Counted from the first letter of the stretch, positions 47,123 to 57,907 are shown. The stretch: DNA of 64,000 nucleotides from Burkholderia lata (GCF_000012945.1 NC_007510.1:1550001-1614000), one strand, 5' to 3'. Translations and numbers: made by a program. Notes: generated by a model not told the origin, from the letters alone.

Positions 47123-47281
47123 ACGAATTGAGAATGCCCGGCTTCCGGGTGTTCGATGCAGCAAATAACTCAACGCGAACAAGGCGAATACGGTTATGAC
47201 ACCGCGAACGTTGACCGAAACCTTTTCGGAGCGACGCTAGTCGAGGAACCCTTTCGCCCTTTCAGTTTGAGTGAAGTATCG

Positions 47282-47317
47282 AATGCGGCCCCTCGAAAGC
47301 GGGGCCGCATTTTTTTT
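47282..47317 (+). terminator. Strong rho-independent terminator upstream of thrS
   Basis: 11-bp perfect stem (47282-47292 with 47301-47311), 8-base loop and eight T. It ends the tRNA-Val transcript or, alternatively, attenuates read-through into thrS, whose start is 77 bases downstream. Confidence 0.92.
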
Positions 47318-47393
47318 GTCGCGAAATTTTCCCGCGTGATTTTTATATCGCGTACCTGGTCTGCCGCCCACTGTCGGCATCACGGAGATTGCT

Positions 47394-49301
47394 ATGGTTT
47401 CGATACGCTTGCCTGACGGCTCAGTTCGACAATACGAGCATCCGGTGACAGTTGCCGAGGTTGCAGCCTCGATCGGTCCCGGCCTTGCGAAGGCTGCGCT
47501 TGGTGGCAAGCTCGATGGCGAGCTCGTCGATACGTCGGCCGTGATCGACCGCGACGCGTCGCTCGCGATCGTGACGGACAAGGACGCCGACGGCCTCGAC
47601 ATCATCCGTCACTCGACGGCGCACTTGCTCGCGTACGCGGTGAAGGAACTGTACCCGGACGCGCAGGTGACGATCGGCCCGGTGATCGACAACGGCTTCT
47701 ATTACGACTTCTCGTACAACCGCCCGTTTACGCCCGAAGATCTGGAGAAGATCGAAAAGCGCATGCAGGAGCTCGTGAAGAAGGACGAGCCCGTGACGCG
47801 CCGTGTCGTGTCGCGTGACGAAGCGGCGGGCTACTTCCGCAGCATCGGCGAGAAGTACAAGGCCGAGATCATCGAGTCGATTCCGCAAAGCGACGAAATC
47901 AAGCTGTATTCGCACGGCGGCTTTACCGATCTGTGCCGTGGTCCGCACGTGCCGTCCACCGGCAAGCTGAAGGTCTTCAAGCTGATGAAGGTCGCGGGCG
48001 CGTACTGGCGCGGCGATTCGAAGAACGAGCAGCTGCAGCGCATCTACGGTACGGCCTGGACCAGGAAGGAAGATCAGGATCAGTACCTGCACATGCTCGA
48101 GGAAGCGGAAAAGCGCGATCACCGCAAGCTCGGCAAGCAGCTCGACCTGTTCCACATGCAGGAAGAGTCGCCGGGCATGGTGTTCTGGCATCCGAAGGGC
48201 TGGGCGCTGTGGCAGCAGGTCGAGCAGTACATGCGCCGCCGCGTGAACGAAGCCGGCTACCTCGAGATCAAGACGCCGATGATCATGGACCGTTCGCTGT
48301 GGGAAGCGTCGGGCCACTGGCAGAACTATCGCGAGAACATGTTCACGACGGAGTCGGAGAAGCGCGACTACGCAATCAAGCCGATGAACTGCCCGGGCCA
48401 CGTCCAGGTGTTCAAGCACGGCCTGCGTTCGTACCGCGACCTGCCGCTGCGTTACGCGGAATTCGGTTCGTGCCACCGCAATGAGGCATCGGGCGCGCTG
48501 CATGGCCTGATGCGCGTGCGCGGCTTCGTGCAGGACGATGCGCACATCTTCTGTACGGAAGACCAGTTCATCTCGGAATCGATCGCGTTCAACACGCTGG
48601 CAATGAGTGTGTACAAGGACTTCGGTTTCGATCACATCGACATCAAGCTGTCGCTGCGCCCGGAGCAACGTGCGGGCACGGACGAAACGTGGGATCGCGC
48701 CGAGCAGGGCTTGCGCGACGCGCTGACGGCCTGCGGCCTCACGTGGGAAGAGCTGCCGGGTGAAGGCGCGTTCTACGGTCCGAAGATCGAGTACCACATC
48801 AAGGATGCGCTCGGCCGTTCGTGGCAGTGCGGCACGCTGCAGCTCGACATGGTGCTGCCGGAGCGCCTCGGCGCCGAGTATGTCGCGGATGACAGCAGCC
48901 GTCGCCGTCCGGTGATGTTGCACCGTGCAATCGTCGGTTCGATGGAGCGTTTCCTCGGGATTTTGATCGAGCACCACGCTGGTGCGATGCCGGCCTGGCT
49001 TGCGCCGTTCCAGGCAGTTGTGCTCAATATCGCCGAAAGTCAGGCCGAATATGCGCAATCTCTGGCCCAATCGTTGCAAAAACAAGGGGTTAGAGTGACG
49101 GCCGATTTGCGCAATGAGAAGATTAGCTATAAAATACGCGAGCACACGCTGGAAAAGGTGCCTTATCTCCTCGTCGTGGGCGATAAGGAGCGTGATGCGC
49201 AAACGGTAGCCGTGCGTGCCCGTGGCGGCGTCGATCTTGGCGTGATGCCGGTCGAAGCCTTCGTTGAGCGTCTGCAGGAAGACCTGCGCTCGTTCAAGTA
49301 A
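47394..49301 (+). CDS. thrS: Threonyl-tRNA synthetase
   Basis: 635 residues, full length. TGS domain (1-60), editing domain with [19 protein letters not shown] and the Cys-His zinc/editing residues, class II catalytic core ([40 protein letters not shown]) and C-terminal anticodon domain. Charges tRNA-Thr. GGAG lies eight bases before the ATG. First gene of the thrS-infC-rpmI-rplT cluster. Confidence 0.98.
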   Translation: MVSIRLPDGSVRQYEHPVTVAEVAASIGPGLAKAALGGKLDGELVDTSAVIDRDASLAIVTDKDADGLDIIRHSTAHLLAYAVKELYPDAQVTIGPVIDNGFYYDFSYNRPFTPEDLEKIEKRMQELVKKDEPVTRRVVSRDEAAGYFRSIGEKYKAEIIESIPQSDEIKLYSHGGFTDLCRGPHVPSTGKLKVFKLMKVAGAYWRGDSKNEQLQRIYGTAWTRKEDQDQYLHMLEEAEKRDHRKLGKQLDLFHMQEESPGMVFWHPKGWALWQQVEQYMRRRVNEAGYLEIKTPMIMDRSLWEASGHWQNYRENMFTTESEKRDYAIKPMNCPGHVQVFKHGLRSYRDLPLRYAEFGSCHRNEASGALHGLMRVRGFVQDDAHIFCTEDQFISESIAFNTLAMSVYKDFGFDHIDIKLSLRPEQRAGTDETWDRAEQGLRDALTACGLTWEELPGEGAFYGPKIEYHIKDALGRSWQCGTLQLDMVLPERLGAEYVADDSSRRRPVMLHRAIVGSMERFLGILIEHHAGAMPAWLAPFQAVVLNIAESQAEYAQSLAQSLQKQGVRVTADLRNEKISYKIREHTLEKVPYLLVVGDKERDAQTVAVRARGGVDLGVMPVEAFVERLQEDLRSFK

Positions 49302-49350
49302 CCGCCCTGGCAGCGCGGCTCGTTTTTTTAATTTTTAGAGGAAACGTAAC

Positions 49351-49875
49351 ATCGCTACTGATAAGTCGTCGCATCGCATCAACGGTGAAATCACTGCGCC
49401 GGAAGTGCGTCTGGTCGGGATCGAGAACGAACCGCTCGGTATCGTAAAACTCGCTGATGCTTTCCGTAAATCGGAAGAACTGGATGTTGACCTGGTGGAA
49501 ATCGCGCCGCAAGCGGTTCCCCCGGTTTGCCGTCTGATGGATTACGGCAAGTTCAAGTACCAGGAATCGAAGAAGCAGCACGAAGCGAAGCTGAAGCAGA
49601 AGGTCATCCAGGTCAAGGAAGTCAAGTTCCGCCCGGGTACCGATGACGGGGACTACAACGTCAAGCTCCGCAATCTCGTGCGCTTCCTCGAAGAGGGCGA
49701 CAAGACGAAGATCACGTTGCGTTTCCGCGGCCGTGAAATGGCTCACCAGGAAATCGGTATGCGGATGCTTGAGCGTCTGCGCACGGATCTCGAGGAAGTC
49801 GGCCAGGTTGAGCAGATGCCGAAGATGGAAGGGCGCCAGATGATCATGGTGCTCTCGCCGAAGAAAAAGAAGTAA
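49351..49875 (+). CDS. infC: Translation initiation factor IF-3 with an ATC start codon
   Basis: 174 residues if it begins at ATC 49351, nine bases after AGAGG. The frame then reads [20 protein letters not shown], which is the conserved IF-3 N-terminus ([14 protein letters not shown]). The nearest standard start (GTG 49405) would remove that conserved part. E. coli infC uses the equally rare ATT, which allows IF-3 to repress its own synthesis; the ATC here probably does the same. N-domain, lysine-rich linker ([20 protein letters not shown]) and C-domain are all intact. Confidence 0.95.
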
Positions 49876-50063
49876 CGGGCCCGCGCGCTTCGCGCGCAGG
49901 TTCGCAGCGGTTCGGCGCGTTGCCCGGTCAGGGCGGCGTGCCAACAATGACGGCGGCTGCGCAAGCGGTTGCCGTACACAAGTGGACTGGGTTTCGAAGG
50001 GCGGGTCAAGGGCGCAAGCCAACCGCACACCCATCGCCATCTAATAAACTGGAGTTGTTCGTC

Positions 50064-50261
50064 ATGCCTAAGATGAAGACCAAGAAGAGTGCTGCAAAGC
50101 GCTTCGTGGTGCGTCCGGGCGGTACCGTCAAGCGCGGTCAAGCCTTCAAGCGTCACATCCTGACCAAGAAAACCACGAAGAACAAGCGTCACCTGCGCGG
50201 CGCAACGGCAGTTCATGATTCCGATCTGAACTCCGTCCGCGCGATGCTGCCGTTCGCGTAA
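50064..50261 (+). CDS. rpmI: Ribosomal protein L35
   Basis: 65 residues. [14 protein letters not shown] start and the [10 protein letters not shown] segment are invariant L35 features. Start at 50064 is preceded by TGGAGTTG. The 188-base gap after infC holds a GCGCGC-TTC-GCGCGC hairpin (49883-49897); in other bacteria this leader binds L20 for autoregulation, which I cannot confirm here. Confidence 0.98.
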
Positions 50262-50290
50262 CCCCTAACTGATACTCTAAGGAGAGAAAC

Positions 50291-50650
50291 ATGCCTCGAG
50301 TCAAACGTGGGGTAACCGCACGGGCCCGCCACAAGAAGATCATCAACCTGGCCAAGGGTTATCGCGGCCGCCGCAATAACGTCTACCGCATCGCCAAGCA
50401 GGCGGTGATGCGCGCTGGTCAGTACGCGTACCGCGATCGCCGCAACAAGAAGCGTGTGTTCCGCGCACTGTGGATCACGCGTATCAACGCGGCAGTTCGC
50501 CAGCACGACATGACCTACAGCGTGTTCATCAACGGCCTGAAGAAGGCGTCGATCGAACTCGACCGTAAGGTTCTGGCCGACATGGCGGTGTTCGACAAGG
50601 CTGCTTTTGCTGCGATCGTCAAGCAGGTGAAAGCCGCCGTTGCAGCCTAA
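50291..50650 (+). CDS. rplT: Ribosomal protein L20
   Basis: 119 residues. [20 protein letters not shown], then [20 protein letters not shown], is the conserved basic N-terminal helix that binds 23S rRNA. AAGGAGAGAAAC precedes the start. It ends just before a terminator/attenuator hairpin. Confidence 0.98.
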
Positions 50651-50718
50651 TTGCGAAATTAGCACTGCGTGGTTAGTTGCAGCGAGGTTCCGGTAGTCTC
50701 GGCCGCTGCAGCGAAAAC

Positions 50719-50742
50719 GGGGCTCTTCCGAGCCCCTTTTTT
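50719..50742 (+). terminator. Terminator or attenuator between rplT and pheS
   Basis: GGGGCTC / GAGCCCC 7-bp stem, 4-base loop, six T. A second stem (GCAGCG 50679-50684 with CGCTGC 50704-50709) lies just upstream. No phenylalanine-rich leader peptide precedes it, so a PheM-like mechanism is not evident. Confidence 0.8.
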
Positions 50743-50798
50743 GTTTGGTGGGCGATTTCGCTCGCCAAGACCGAATGACGTTGGAAATGATGGGATCT

Positions 50799-51812
50799 AT
50801 GGATCTGGACCAGATTGTCGCCGACGCGCAGCAGTCCTTCGAACAGGCTGCCGACATCACCACGCTCGAAAACGAGAAAGCACGATTTCTCGGCAAGTCG
50901 GGTGCGCTGACCGAGTTGCTGAAGGGCCTCGGCAAGCTCGATCCCGAAGCACGCAAGACCGAAGGTGCACGCATCAATGTCGTGAAGCAGCAGGTTGAAG
51001 CCGCGCTGACCGCCCGTCGCCAGGCACTGGCCGACGCGCTGCTGAATCAGCGCCTCACTGCCGAAGCGATCGACGTGACGTTGCCGGGTCGCGGCGCCGG
51101 TGCAGGCAGCCTGCACCCCGTGATGCGCACGTGGGAGCGTGTCGAACAGATTTTCGGCTCGATCGGTTTCGATGTGGCCGACGGCCCCGAAATCGAGACC
51201 GACTGGTACAACTTCACGTCGCTGAACAGCCCGGAGAACCATCCGGCGCGTTCGATGCAGGACACCTTCTACGTCGAAGGCAAGGATGCCGACGGCCGCC
51301 AGCTGCTGCTGCGCACGCACACGAGCCCGATGCAGGTGCGTTACGCGCGCATGAACCGTCCGCCGATCAAGGTGATCGCGCCGGGCCGCACGTATCGCGT
51401 CGACAGCGATGCGACCCACTCGCCGATGTTCAATCAGGTCGAGGGGCTGTGGATCGACGAAAACATCAGCTTCGCCGACCTCAAGGGCGTCTATACCGAC
51501 TTCCTGAAAAAATTCTTCGAGCGCGACGACATCCTCGTGCGCTTCCGTCCGTCGTATTTCCCGTTCACGGAACCGTCGGCCGAGATCGACATGATGTTCG
51601 AGCAAGGCAAGAACGCCGGCAAGTGGCTCGAGATCTCCGGTTCGGGGCAGGTGCATCCGACCGTGATTCGCAACATGGGCCTCGATCCCGAGCGCTACAT
51701 CGGCTTTGCGTTTGGCAGCGGCCTCGAGCGCCTGACGATGCTGCGCTACGGCGTCCAGGATCTCCGGCTGTTCTTCGAGAACGACCTGCGTTTCCTGCGC
51801 CAGTTCGCGTAA
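50799..51812 (+). CDS. pheS: Phenylalanyl-tRNA synthetase alpha subunit
   Basis: 337 residues from ATG 50799 ([12 protein letters not shown]); ATGs at 50775 and 50787 would add little. N-terminal coiled coil, then class II motifs: [39 protein letters not shown] (motif 2) and [20 protein letters not shown] (motif 3). Works as an alpha2beta2 tetramer with PheT. Confidence 0.97.
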   Translation: MDLDQIVADAQQSFEQAADITTLENEKARFLGKSGALTELLKGLGKLDPEARKTEGARINVVKQQVEAALTARRQALADALLNQRLTAEAIDVTLPGRGAGAGSLHPVMRTWERVEQIFGSIGFDVADGPEIETDWYNFTSLNSPENHPARSMQDTFYVEGKDADGRQLLLRTHTSPMQVRYARMNRPPIKVIAPGRTYRVDSDATHSPMFNQVEGLWIDENISFADLKGVYTDFLKKFFERDDILVRFRPSYFPFTEPSAEIDMMFEQGKNAGKWLEISGSGQVHPTVIRNMGLDPERYIGFAFGSGLERLTMLRYGVQDLRLFFENDLRFLRQFA

Positions 51813-51908
51813 CGCCGCGCGCCGCGCCGACCTGTGCCCGTGCACGCCCCGACGGACGATCCGATGGGGCCCGGGCGTCGATCTAACCTGTTTCGAACGT
51901 AGACATCC

Positions 51909-54338
51909 ATGCAATTCCCTGAATCCTGGTTGAGAACCTTTGTCGACCCGCAGCTGACGACCGACGAACTGTCGCACGCGCTGACGATGGCGGGGCTCGA
52001 AGTCGAATCGCTGAGCAAGGCTGCGCCGCCGACGTCGAAGATCGTCGTCGGCCGCGTGCTCGAAGTCGTCAAGCATCCGGATGCGGACAAGCTCAATGTC
52101 TGCCAGGTCGACGCCGGCACCGGCGCGACGCTGAATATCGTCTGCGGCGCACCGAACGTCGCGCCCGGCATCAAGGTACCGGTCGCGCTGGTCGGTGCGG
52201 AACTGCCGCCGGCAGAAGAGGGCGGCAAGCCGTTCGCGATCAAGCTGTCGAAGCTGCGCGGCGTGGAGAGCCAGGGGATGCTGTGCTCGGCACGCGAGCT
52301 GAAGCTGTCCGAGGATCACAGCGGGCTGCTGGTGTTGCCGGAAGACACGCCGGTCGGCCAGGACATCCGCGAGACGCTCAATCTCGACGACACGATCTTC
52401 GAAATCAAGCTGACGCCGAACAAGGCCGACTGCCTGTCCGTGTTCGGCATTGCACGCGAGACGGCCGCGATCACCGGCGCGCCGCTGACGCCGGTCGACA
52501 TCCGCCCGGTGCGCGTCGAGCTCGACGAGACGCTGCCGGTGCGCATTGCCGCGCCCGATCTGTGCGGTCGCTTCTCGGGTCGCGTGATCCGTGGCGTGAA
52601 CGCGCATGCGAAGACGCCGCAGTGGATGGTCGAGCGCCTCGCGCGTTCCGGCCAGCGCAGCGTGTCGGCGCTCGTCGACATCTCGAACTACGTGATGTTC
52701 GAGCTCGGCCGCCCGTCGCACGTGTTCGATCTCGACAAGATCCACGGCGGTATCGAGGTGCGCTGGGGCAAGCGCGGCGAATCGCTGAAGCTGCTCAACG
52801 GCAACACGGTCGAACTCGACGAAACGGTCGGCGTGATTTCGGACGGCCGTCAGGTCGAAAGCCTGGCCGGCATCATGGGCGGTGACAGCACGGCCGTCAC
52901 GCTCGATACGACCAACATCTACCTGGAAGCCGCATTCTGGTGGCCGGACAGCATCCGCGGCCGTGCGCGCAAGTACAACTTCTCGACCGATGCGGCTCAT
53001 CGCTTCGAGCGCGGCGTCGACTACGCGACGACCGTCGAACACGTCGAGCGCATTACGCAACTGATTCTCGAAATCTGCGGCGGCAAGGCCGGCCCGGTCG
53101 ACGATCAGTCGGTGAACCTGCCGCAGCGCGCGCCGGTGAAGATGCGCGTATCGCGCGCGAACCGCATCATCGGCGTGCAGATTGGCGCCGACGAGATCGC
53201 CAGCATCTTCACGCGCCTCGGCCTGCCGTTCGAGCGTGAAGACGATGCGTTCCTCGTCACGCCGCCGTCGCATCGCTTCGACATCGAGATCGAGGAAGAC
53301 CTGATCGAGGAAGTGGCGCGCATCTACGGCTTCGAAAAGATCCCGGCGCGTCCGCCGGTCGCGACGAGCGAAATGCGCGCGACCAACGAGACGCGGCGCT
53401 CGATTCACGACATCCGTCACGCGCTCGCCGCGCGCGACTACGCGGAAACCGTCAACTTCAGCTTCGTCGATGCGGAGTGGGAGCAGGATTTCGCGGGCAA
53501 CGACCATCCGATCCGTCTGCTGAACCCGATCGCGAGCCAGTTGTCGGTGATGCGCACGACGCTGTTCGGCAGCCTGATTTCCGTGCTGCGCCACAACCTG
53601 AACCGCCGCGCGGATCGTGTGCGCCTGTTCGAGGCCGGTCGCGTGTTCCTTACCGATGCGGCGTCGAAGGCCGGTGAGCTGACGGTCGAGGGCTACGTGC
53701 AGCCGAAGCGCGTCGGTGCGCTTGCCTATGGTCCGGCGCTCGACGAGCAGTGGGGCGCGGAAACCCGCCCGGTCGATTTCTTCGACGTGAAGGGCGATCT
53801 CGAGGCGCTGCTCGCGCCCGCGGCCGCACGCTTCGTGAAGGCCGAGCATCCGGCCCTCCATCCGGGCCGCAGCGCGCGCATCGAAGTCGATGGCCGTGCG
53901 GTCGGCTGGATCGGCGAACTGCACCCGCGCCTGATGCAGAAGTACGAGCTGCCGCACGCGCCGGTGATGTTCGAGGTCGACGCGGACGCGCTGATTGCGC
54001 GTGCATTGCCCGCGCCGACCGACGTGTCGAAATTCCCGCCGGTTCGTCGCGATATTGCCGTGGTCGTCGATCAGGCGGTCGAGGTTCAGGCACTTTTCGA
54101 CGAAATGAAGAAGGCGCTTGCCGAAGAGGCCTGCCGATTCGTTCAGAAGGTTGTACTCTTCGACGAATTTCGTGCAAAATCAAATACTTCCGGTGGTCTT
54201 GCCGCGCACGAGAAGAGCCTTGCCTTCCGTGTGACGCTGCAGGACGCGGCTGGCACGCTACAGGACGAGGTCGTCGATCAGGCGATCCAGACGCTGGTCG
54301 AGCGGATGGCTCGTGCTGGTGCGCGTCTGCGCGGCTAA
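51909..54338 (+). CDS. pheT: Phenylalanyl-tRNA synthetase beta subunit
   Basis: 809 residues, complete. tRNA-binding (OB-fold) domain near residues 40-150, B3/B4 editing domain, B5 (INRIIG-like [19 protein letters not shown]), a catalytic-like core and the C-terminal ferredoxin-fold anticodon-binding domain ([20 protein letters not shown]). Editing removes Tyr-tRNA-Phe. Located 96 bases after pheS. Confidence 0.97.
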   Translation: MQFPESWLRTFVDPQLTTDELSHALTMAGLEVESLSKAAPPTSKIVVGRVLEVVKHPDADKLNVCQVDAGTGATLNIVCGAPNVAPGIKVPVALVGAELPPAEEGGKPFAIKLSKLRGVESQGMLCSARELKLSEDHSGLLVLPEDTPVGQDIRETLNLDDTIFEIKLTPNKADCLSVFGIARETAAITGAPLTPVDIRPVRVELDETLPVRIAAPDLCGRFSGRVIRGVNAHAKTPQWMVERLARSGQRSVSALVDISNYVMFELGRPSHVFDLDKIHGGIEVRWGKRGESLKLLNGNTVELDETVGVISDGRQVESLAGIMGGDSTAVTLDTTNIYLEAAFWWPDSIRGRARKYNFSTDAAHRFERGVDYATTVEHVERITQLILEICGGKAGPVDDQSVNLPQRAPVKMRVSRANRIIGVQIGADEIASIFTRLGLPFEREDDAFLVTPPSHRFDIEIEEDLIEEVARIYGFEKIPARPPVATSEMRATNETRRSIHDIRHALAARDYAETVNFSFVDAEWEQDFAGNDHPIRLLNPIASQLSVMRTTLFGSLISVLRHNLNRRADRVRLFEAGRVFLTDAASKAGELTVEGYVQPKRVGALAYGPALDEQWGAETRPVDFFDVKGDLEALLAPAAARFVKAEHPALHPGRSARIEVDGRAVGWIGELHPRLMQKYELPHAPVMFEVDADALIARALPAPTDVSKFPPVRRDIAVVVDQAVEVQALFDEMKKALAEEACRFVQKVVLFDEFRAKSNTSGGLAAHEKSLAFRVTLQDAAGTLQDEVVDQAIQTLVERMARAGARLRG

Positions 54339-54347
54339 GGAGGAGGT

Positions 54348-54370
54348 CCGCCCGCTCGCGGGCGGCCTTT
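54348..54370 (+). terminator. Hairpin after pheT
   Basis: CCGCCCGC / GCGGGCGG 8-bp stem followed by CCTTTT. Weak T tract, so probably partial termination; ihfA could be read through. Confidence 0.5.
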
Positions 54371-54401
54371 TCCGATCGTAAGTTTTGATTTAACGCGCTG
54401 T

Positions 54402-54797
54402 ATGGCAGATATGAACGACATGACCTCGAGTGAATTCGAAGCCCTCCTGACGGCGCAACGCAGCGCCATGAACCGCGACGCTTCGGCGCCGGCGTCCACC
54501 GAGACGCCCACGCTGACGAAGGCGGAACTGGCGGAGCTGCTGTTCGACAGCGTCGGGCTGAACAAGCGTGAAGCGAAGGACATGGTCGAGGCGTTTTTCG
54601 AGGTGATTCGCGACGCGCTCGAAAACGGCGAAAGCGTCAAGCTGTCGGGGTTCGGCAATTTCCAGCTGCGCGACAAGCCGCAGCGTCCGGGCCGCAATCC
54701 AAAAACGGGCGAGGCGATTCCGATCGCGGCCCGCCGGGTGGTAACCTTCCACGCGAGCCAGAAGCTGAAGGCGCTGGTCGAAAACGGCGCGGAGTAA
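54402..54797 (+). CDS. ihfA: Integration host factor alpha subunit, N-terminally extended
   Basis: 131 residues versus 99 in E. coli. The HU/IHF core begins around residue 37 ([20 protein letters not shown]) and includes the DNA-contact arm [20 protein letters not shown] with the intercalating Pro. The extra N-terminal 35 residues are polar and Ser/Thr/Ala-rich. No internal ATG removes the whole extension, so it is probably real. Bends DNA as a heterodimer with IhfB. Confidence 0.92.
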   Translation: MADMNDMTSSEFEALLTAQRSAMNRDASAPASTETPTLTKAELAELLFDSVGLNKREAKDMVEAFFEVIRDALENGESVKLSGFGNFQLRDKPQRPGRNPKTGEAIPIAARRVVTFHASQKLKALVENGAE

Positions 54798-54858
54798 GCC
54801 CCGCGCGCTGACGTCTCCGCGCGGCCGCCGCGCACCCTTTACCGACGGTTAACCGACG

Positions 54859-55272
54859 ATGACCACTACGGTTGAGAAAGTCGTCTTGCCTCCGATTCCC
54901 GCGAAGCGCTACTTCACGATCGGTGAAGTCAGCGAACTGTGCGGGGTCAAGCCGCATGTGCTGCGTTATTGGGAACAGGAATTCACTCAACTGCGGCCGG
55001 TGAAGCGGCGTGGCAATCGTCGGTATTACCAGCACCACGAAGTGCTGCTGATCCGGCGGATTCGCGAGTTGCTGTACGAGCAGGGATTCACGATCAACGG
55101 CGCGCGCAACCGGCTCGATTCGCCGGTCGGCGAGCGGGCCACGGCGGCACCCGTCGAGCCGGAGGCGCCGGCCACCGATGCACGCGCACCGGGCAAGCCG
55201 GGCGCAACCGTCGACGTCATTGCATTGCGGCAGGCGCTGCTCGACGTGATCGACGGACTGAAGCACGACTGA
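54859..55272 (+). CDS. MerR-family regulator
   Basis: 137 residues. N-terminal MerR HTH (YFTIGEVSELCGVKPHVLRY, then RRYYQHHEVLLIRRIRELLY). The C-terminal half is short, Pro/Ala-rich and lacks metal-binding cysteines. It occupies the conserved position after ihfA in beta/gammaproteobacteria, where its target is unknown. Start 54859 is 61 bases after ihfA. Confidence 0.9.
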   Translation: MTTTVEKVVLPPIPAKRYFTIGEVSELCGVKPHVLRYWEQEFTQLRPVKRRGNRRYYQHHEVLLIRRIRELLYEQGFTINGARNRLDSPVGERATAAPVEPEAPATDARAPGKPGATVDVIALRQALLDVIDGLKHD

Positions 55273-55296
55273 GCGCGAAGCGCGAAGGATGAAATG

Positions 55297-55332
55297 AAAA
55301 GCCCGGTTGGCGACGTGCCACCGGGCTTTTTT
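55297..55332. terminator. Bidirectional terminator between merR-type gene and lipoprotein gene
   Basis: AAAAGCCCGGT.TGGC / GCCA.CCGGGCTTTT stem with one bulge, A run before and six T after, between converging genes. Confidence 0.9.
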
Positions 55333-55351
55333 CATGCGTGTCGCGTGCGCG

Positions 55352-57562
55352 TCAGCGTGACGCGAGCGGGTTCTTCTGCCCCATGTCGACGACCAGCGTG
55401 CCGTCCGGCAGCATCCGCACCGAGCCTTGCGCGACCTGGCTGCGGTAGCCGTACAGGTCGAAACGCATCGGGCCGGCCTCGGCCGAATTCCGGATCAGCG
55501 CGCGCACGTTCAGTTCAAGCACGTTGAACATCTTCATGTCGCCGCCTTCCATCCACATGTAGCTCGGTGCATCGATCTGCGGCCGTTGCGGTGCGGGCGC
55601 ACCTGCCATGCGCCTGAACGTGAGACGCAGCCCGTCGCGCTCGACCGTTGCCTGTCCGAGCTTGCCGTTCAGCACGGGTGGCGGGAACACGGTGTACTGG
55701 TCGAGCACGAGCGTGTCGCCACGCAGTTCCGCGCCGCGACGCTGCAACGGCGTCAGCGAGGCGAGCTCGATGCCGAGCGAACGCAGCAGCTTCGCCTGCG
55801 GGATGCCGAGCACCGACACCTGGGATGGCTTGAACGCGAGATGCCGGTCGTCGAGCACCGACAGCGTGCCCTTCATGTCGGTTGGCAGCCAGACACCCGG
55901 CACGTGATTCCACAGCTTGATGCCGCCCTGGACGCGCAGGTTCGTGCCGTCCGCGCTCAGTTGCAGGTCGTTGAGCGAGCGCGGCGCGTAGTCGAGCAGA
56001 TAGTTGTTGAAGAGCGCGGACATCGCCTTCCATGACTCGACGACCGTGCCGCCGAGAATGCGAATGTCGTACTGGTTCGGATCGTCGAGATCGACGGGTT
56101 CGCCGGGCCGCTTCGAGACGAGTTCCACGTCGAGATCCTCGACGTGAAAACCGATATCCCCGGACAGGTTGAAGTCGACGTTGCGCAGATGGATCGTCGG
56201 GTTGCGGTTCGACACGTGCCGTTCGTTGAACGGCGTGGTCGACGTGCGTCGCATCGCGACCTTCTGCATGCCGGGGTGAGCGGTGTTCGCCGCGAGTGCG
56301 TAGGCTTCCCAGTGCTGGCGTATGTCGCGCAGCGCATTCTGCTGCGCGGCGAGGAAGCTGTCGTTCAGGCGCGCGGCTGCGTTGCCGAGCAGCGCGCCGC
56401 TGGCCGTGCCTGCGTACGAGGGCATCCGGATCGCCATCGCGCCGCTTTCGTCGAAATTGAAGTAGCCGGCCGACACCTGGTCGCGATAGTGGTACAGGTC
56501 GAACACGAACGTCTGGTCGCGCTTCGTGGGATCGACCGGGCCGATCAGGATGTCCGCGTTCATCGGCATCGAGCGCATGAACTTCACGTCGCCGCCGCGA
56601 ATGTACATCGCTTGCTGCGGTGCGCTCGCGGGCATCGCGAAGCCGGCATGCGTGCCGTCGTCGAGCTTCAGGTCGAGGCCGGCCGGCGTCACGCGCAGCG
56701 CGGTGATCGTGAGCTTCAGGCGCGGCGGCGGCATCAGCTTGTCGACCGACATCACGAGATCGTCGCCGGCGAGCTGCGCAATCGGCGTCTGGACTTTCAG
56801 CAGGTCGGCCATCTTCACGTTGGCCGCGCGCATCACCGGCTGCGCGTTGATGCCCGATACGCGCACACCCGTCGGATGGAACACGAGCTGGTTGCCGTCA
56901 CGGATCGTGAGCGTACCGGTCAGCGAGAACGGCACCCAGCCGTCGCGCTGCATCTCGCCTTCCAGGTGGATCACGCCGTCGCCGGCCGACACGGCGAGCT
57001 TGCGCAGCGGCGCGTTACGGTAGCCGAAGATGTAGGTGTTGAAGAGGGCGGTCAGCTTCGCGTTGTCGAGCGTGACCGTGCCTTCATGCACGTCGATTTC
57101 GAAGCTCGTCGGATCGTCGAACACGATCGGCGCGCCGGCTTGCGTTGGCACGAGCGTGGCCGACAACTGATGGATGAAGAAGCCGAGGTTGTTGACGATG
57201 CGGAAATCGACGTCGCGCAGGAACGTCATCGCACCGTTCTGGCCTGAGTCGCGCAGCGTGAACGGGCGCGGTTGCGTGAGGCTGATCGATGCGAGCGACG
57301 GCACGGTGCGTGCGACCTGCTGCTCGCGGGCGAGGCGTTCGGCCTTGGTGCGTTCGATCTTTGTCGACGCGATCGACGTGTTGCCGTCACGCTGCGCGGA
57401 CGATTCCGCGCAACCGGCACACAGCAGCGCAATCGCCAGCACGCCGCAGCCGAACACGCGGGACGTTGTGGGTGAGGTGGGGCGGGCCGCGCGTGGCGGG
57501 CCTGAAATCCAGTCGAAAATTGCCAAAGGCGAGCGATGGCCGCGCCGGACCGCATTCCGCAT
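55352..57562 (-). CDS. Large lipoprotein with an internal duplication, function unknown
   Basis: 736 residues from ATG 57562, which has GGAGA six bases upstream. After a basic N-region the signal VLAIALLCAGCAES shows a lipobox (CAGC). Residues about 112-430 and 457-736 are two diverged copies of one unit: LRDVDFRIVNNLGFFIHQL matches LRNVDFNLSGDIGFHVEDL, LTALFNTYIFGYRNAPLRKL matches MSALFNNYLLDYAPRSLNDL, and RFDLYGYRSQVAQGSVRML matches VFDLYHYRDQVSAGYFNFD. The pattern is beta-rich. I do not recognise the family. It is probably periplasm-facing and membrane-anchored. Confidence 0.8.
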   Translation of the reverse strand: MRNAVRRGHRSPLAIFDWISGPPRAARPTSPTTSRVFGCGVLAIALLCAGCAESSAQRDGNTSIASTKIERTKAERLAREQQVARTVPSLASISLTQPRPFTLRDSGQNGAMTFLRDVDFRIVNNLGFFIHQLSATLVPTQAGAPIVFDDPTSFEIDVHEGTVTLDNAKLTALFNTYIFGYRNAPLRKLAVSAGDGVIHLEGEMQRDGWVPFSLTGTLTIRDGNQLVFHPTGVRVSGINAQPVMRAANVKMADLLKVQTPIAQLAGDDLVMSVDKLMPPPRLKLTITALRVTPAGLDLKLDDGTHAGFAMPASAPQQAMYIRGGDVKFMRSMPMNADILIGPVDPTKRDQTFVFDLYHYRDQVSAGYFNFDESGAMAIRMPSYAGTASGALLGNAAARLNDSFLAAQQNALRDIRQHWEAYALAANTAHPGMQKVAMRRTSTTPFNERHVSNRNPTIHLRNVDFNLSGDIGFHVEDLDVELVSKRPGEPVDLDDPNQYDIRILGGTVVESWKAMSALFNNYLLDYAPRSLNDLQLSADGTNLRVQGGIKLWNHVPGVWLPTDMKGTLSVLDDRHLAFKPSQVSVLGIPQAKLLRSLGIELASLTPLQRRGAELRGDTLVLDQYTVFPPPVLNGKLGQATVERDGLRLTFRRMAGAPAPQRPQIDAPSYMWMEGGDMKMFNVLELNVRALIRNSAEAGPMRFDLYGYRSQVAQGSVRMLPDGTLVVDMGQKNPLASR

Positions 57563-57907
57563 CGTCTGTCTCCATGTCTTGTCGTGATCGACGGCGGCGC
57601 GCGCCACTGCACGGCGCGAACGTCGATGGCGAGGAGTGTGGCATAGCGCGCTAGAGCGGCGTTACCAAACAACGGGCGCCCGGGCGGGGCGGGCCGGCGG
57701 GCTGCGGGACAACGGATTCGGGGTGGTTGGACGGTCGGATCAAACGGTCGTTTGGTTTGCACGATCCGTCATTGGCCGATGTTGCTGCGTCCGGGCAAAC
57801 CCGCTCCCGCCTTGGCCGGTTCGGGTTTCGCCGGATACGAATTGCGCCGGCCGCGGCGGTCGAAGCGCGGATGCGATCCGGCCTCCTTCGCAGCGGCCGC
57901 GGGTCGA
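57563..57907. other. 345-bp intergenic region upstream of the duplicated lipoprotein gene
   Basis: No gene seen. Contains the dyad CAAACG-GT-CGTTTG at 57741-57754, a possible operator. The rest is GC-rich; I see no good promoter hexamers or terminator. Confidence 0.4.

Noticed and set aside
47156..47416. An 86-codon frame between tRNA-Val and thrS
   Set aside because: It runs through a strong terminator and into the thrS start in another frame; no ribosome site.
50673..53957. A 1094-codon minus-strand frame over pheS and pheT
   Set aside because: Shadow frame; both synthetase subunits are intact on the plus strand.
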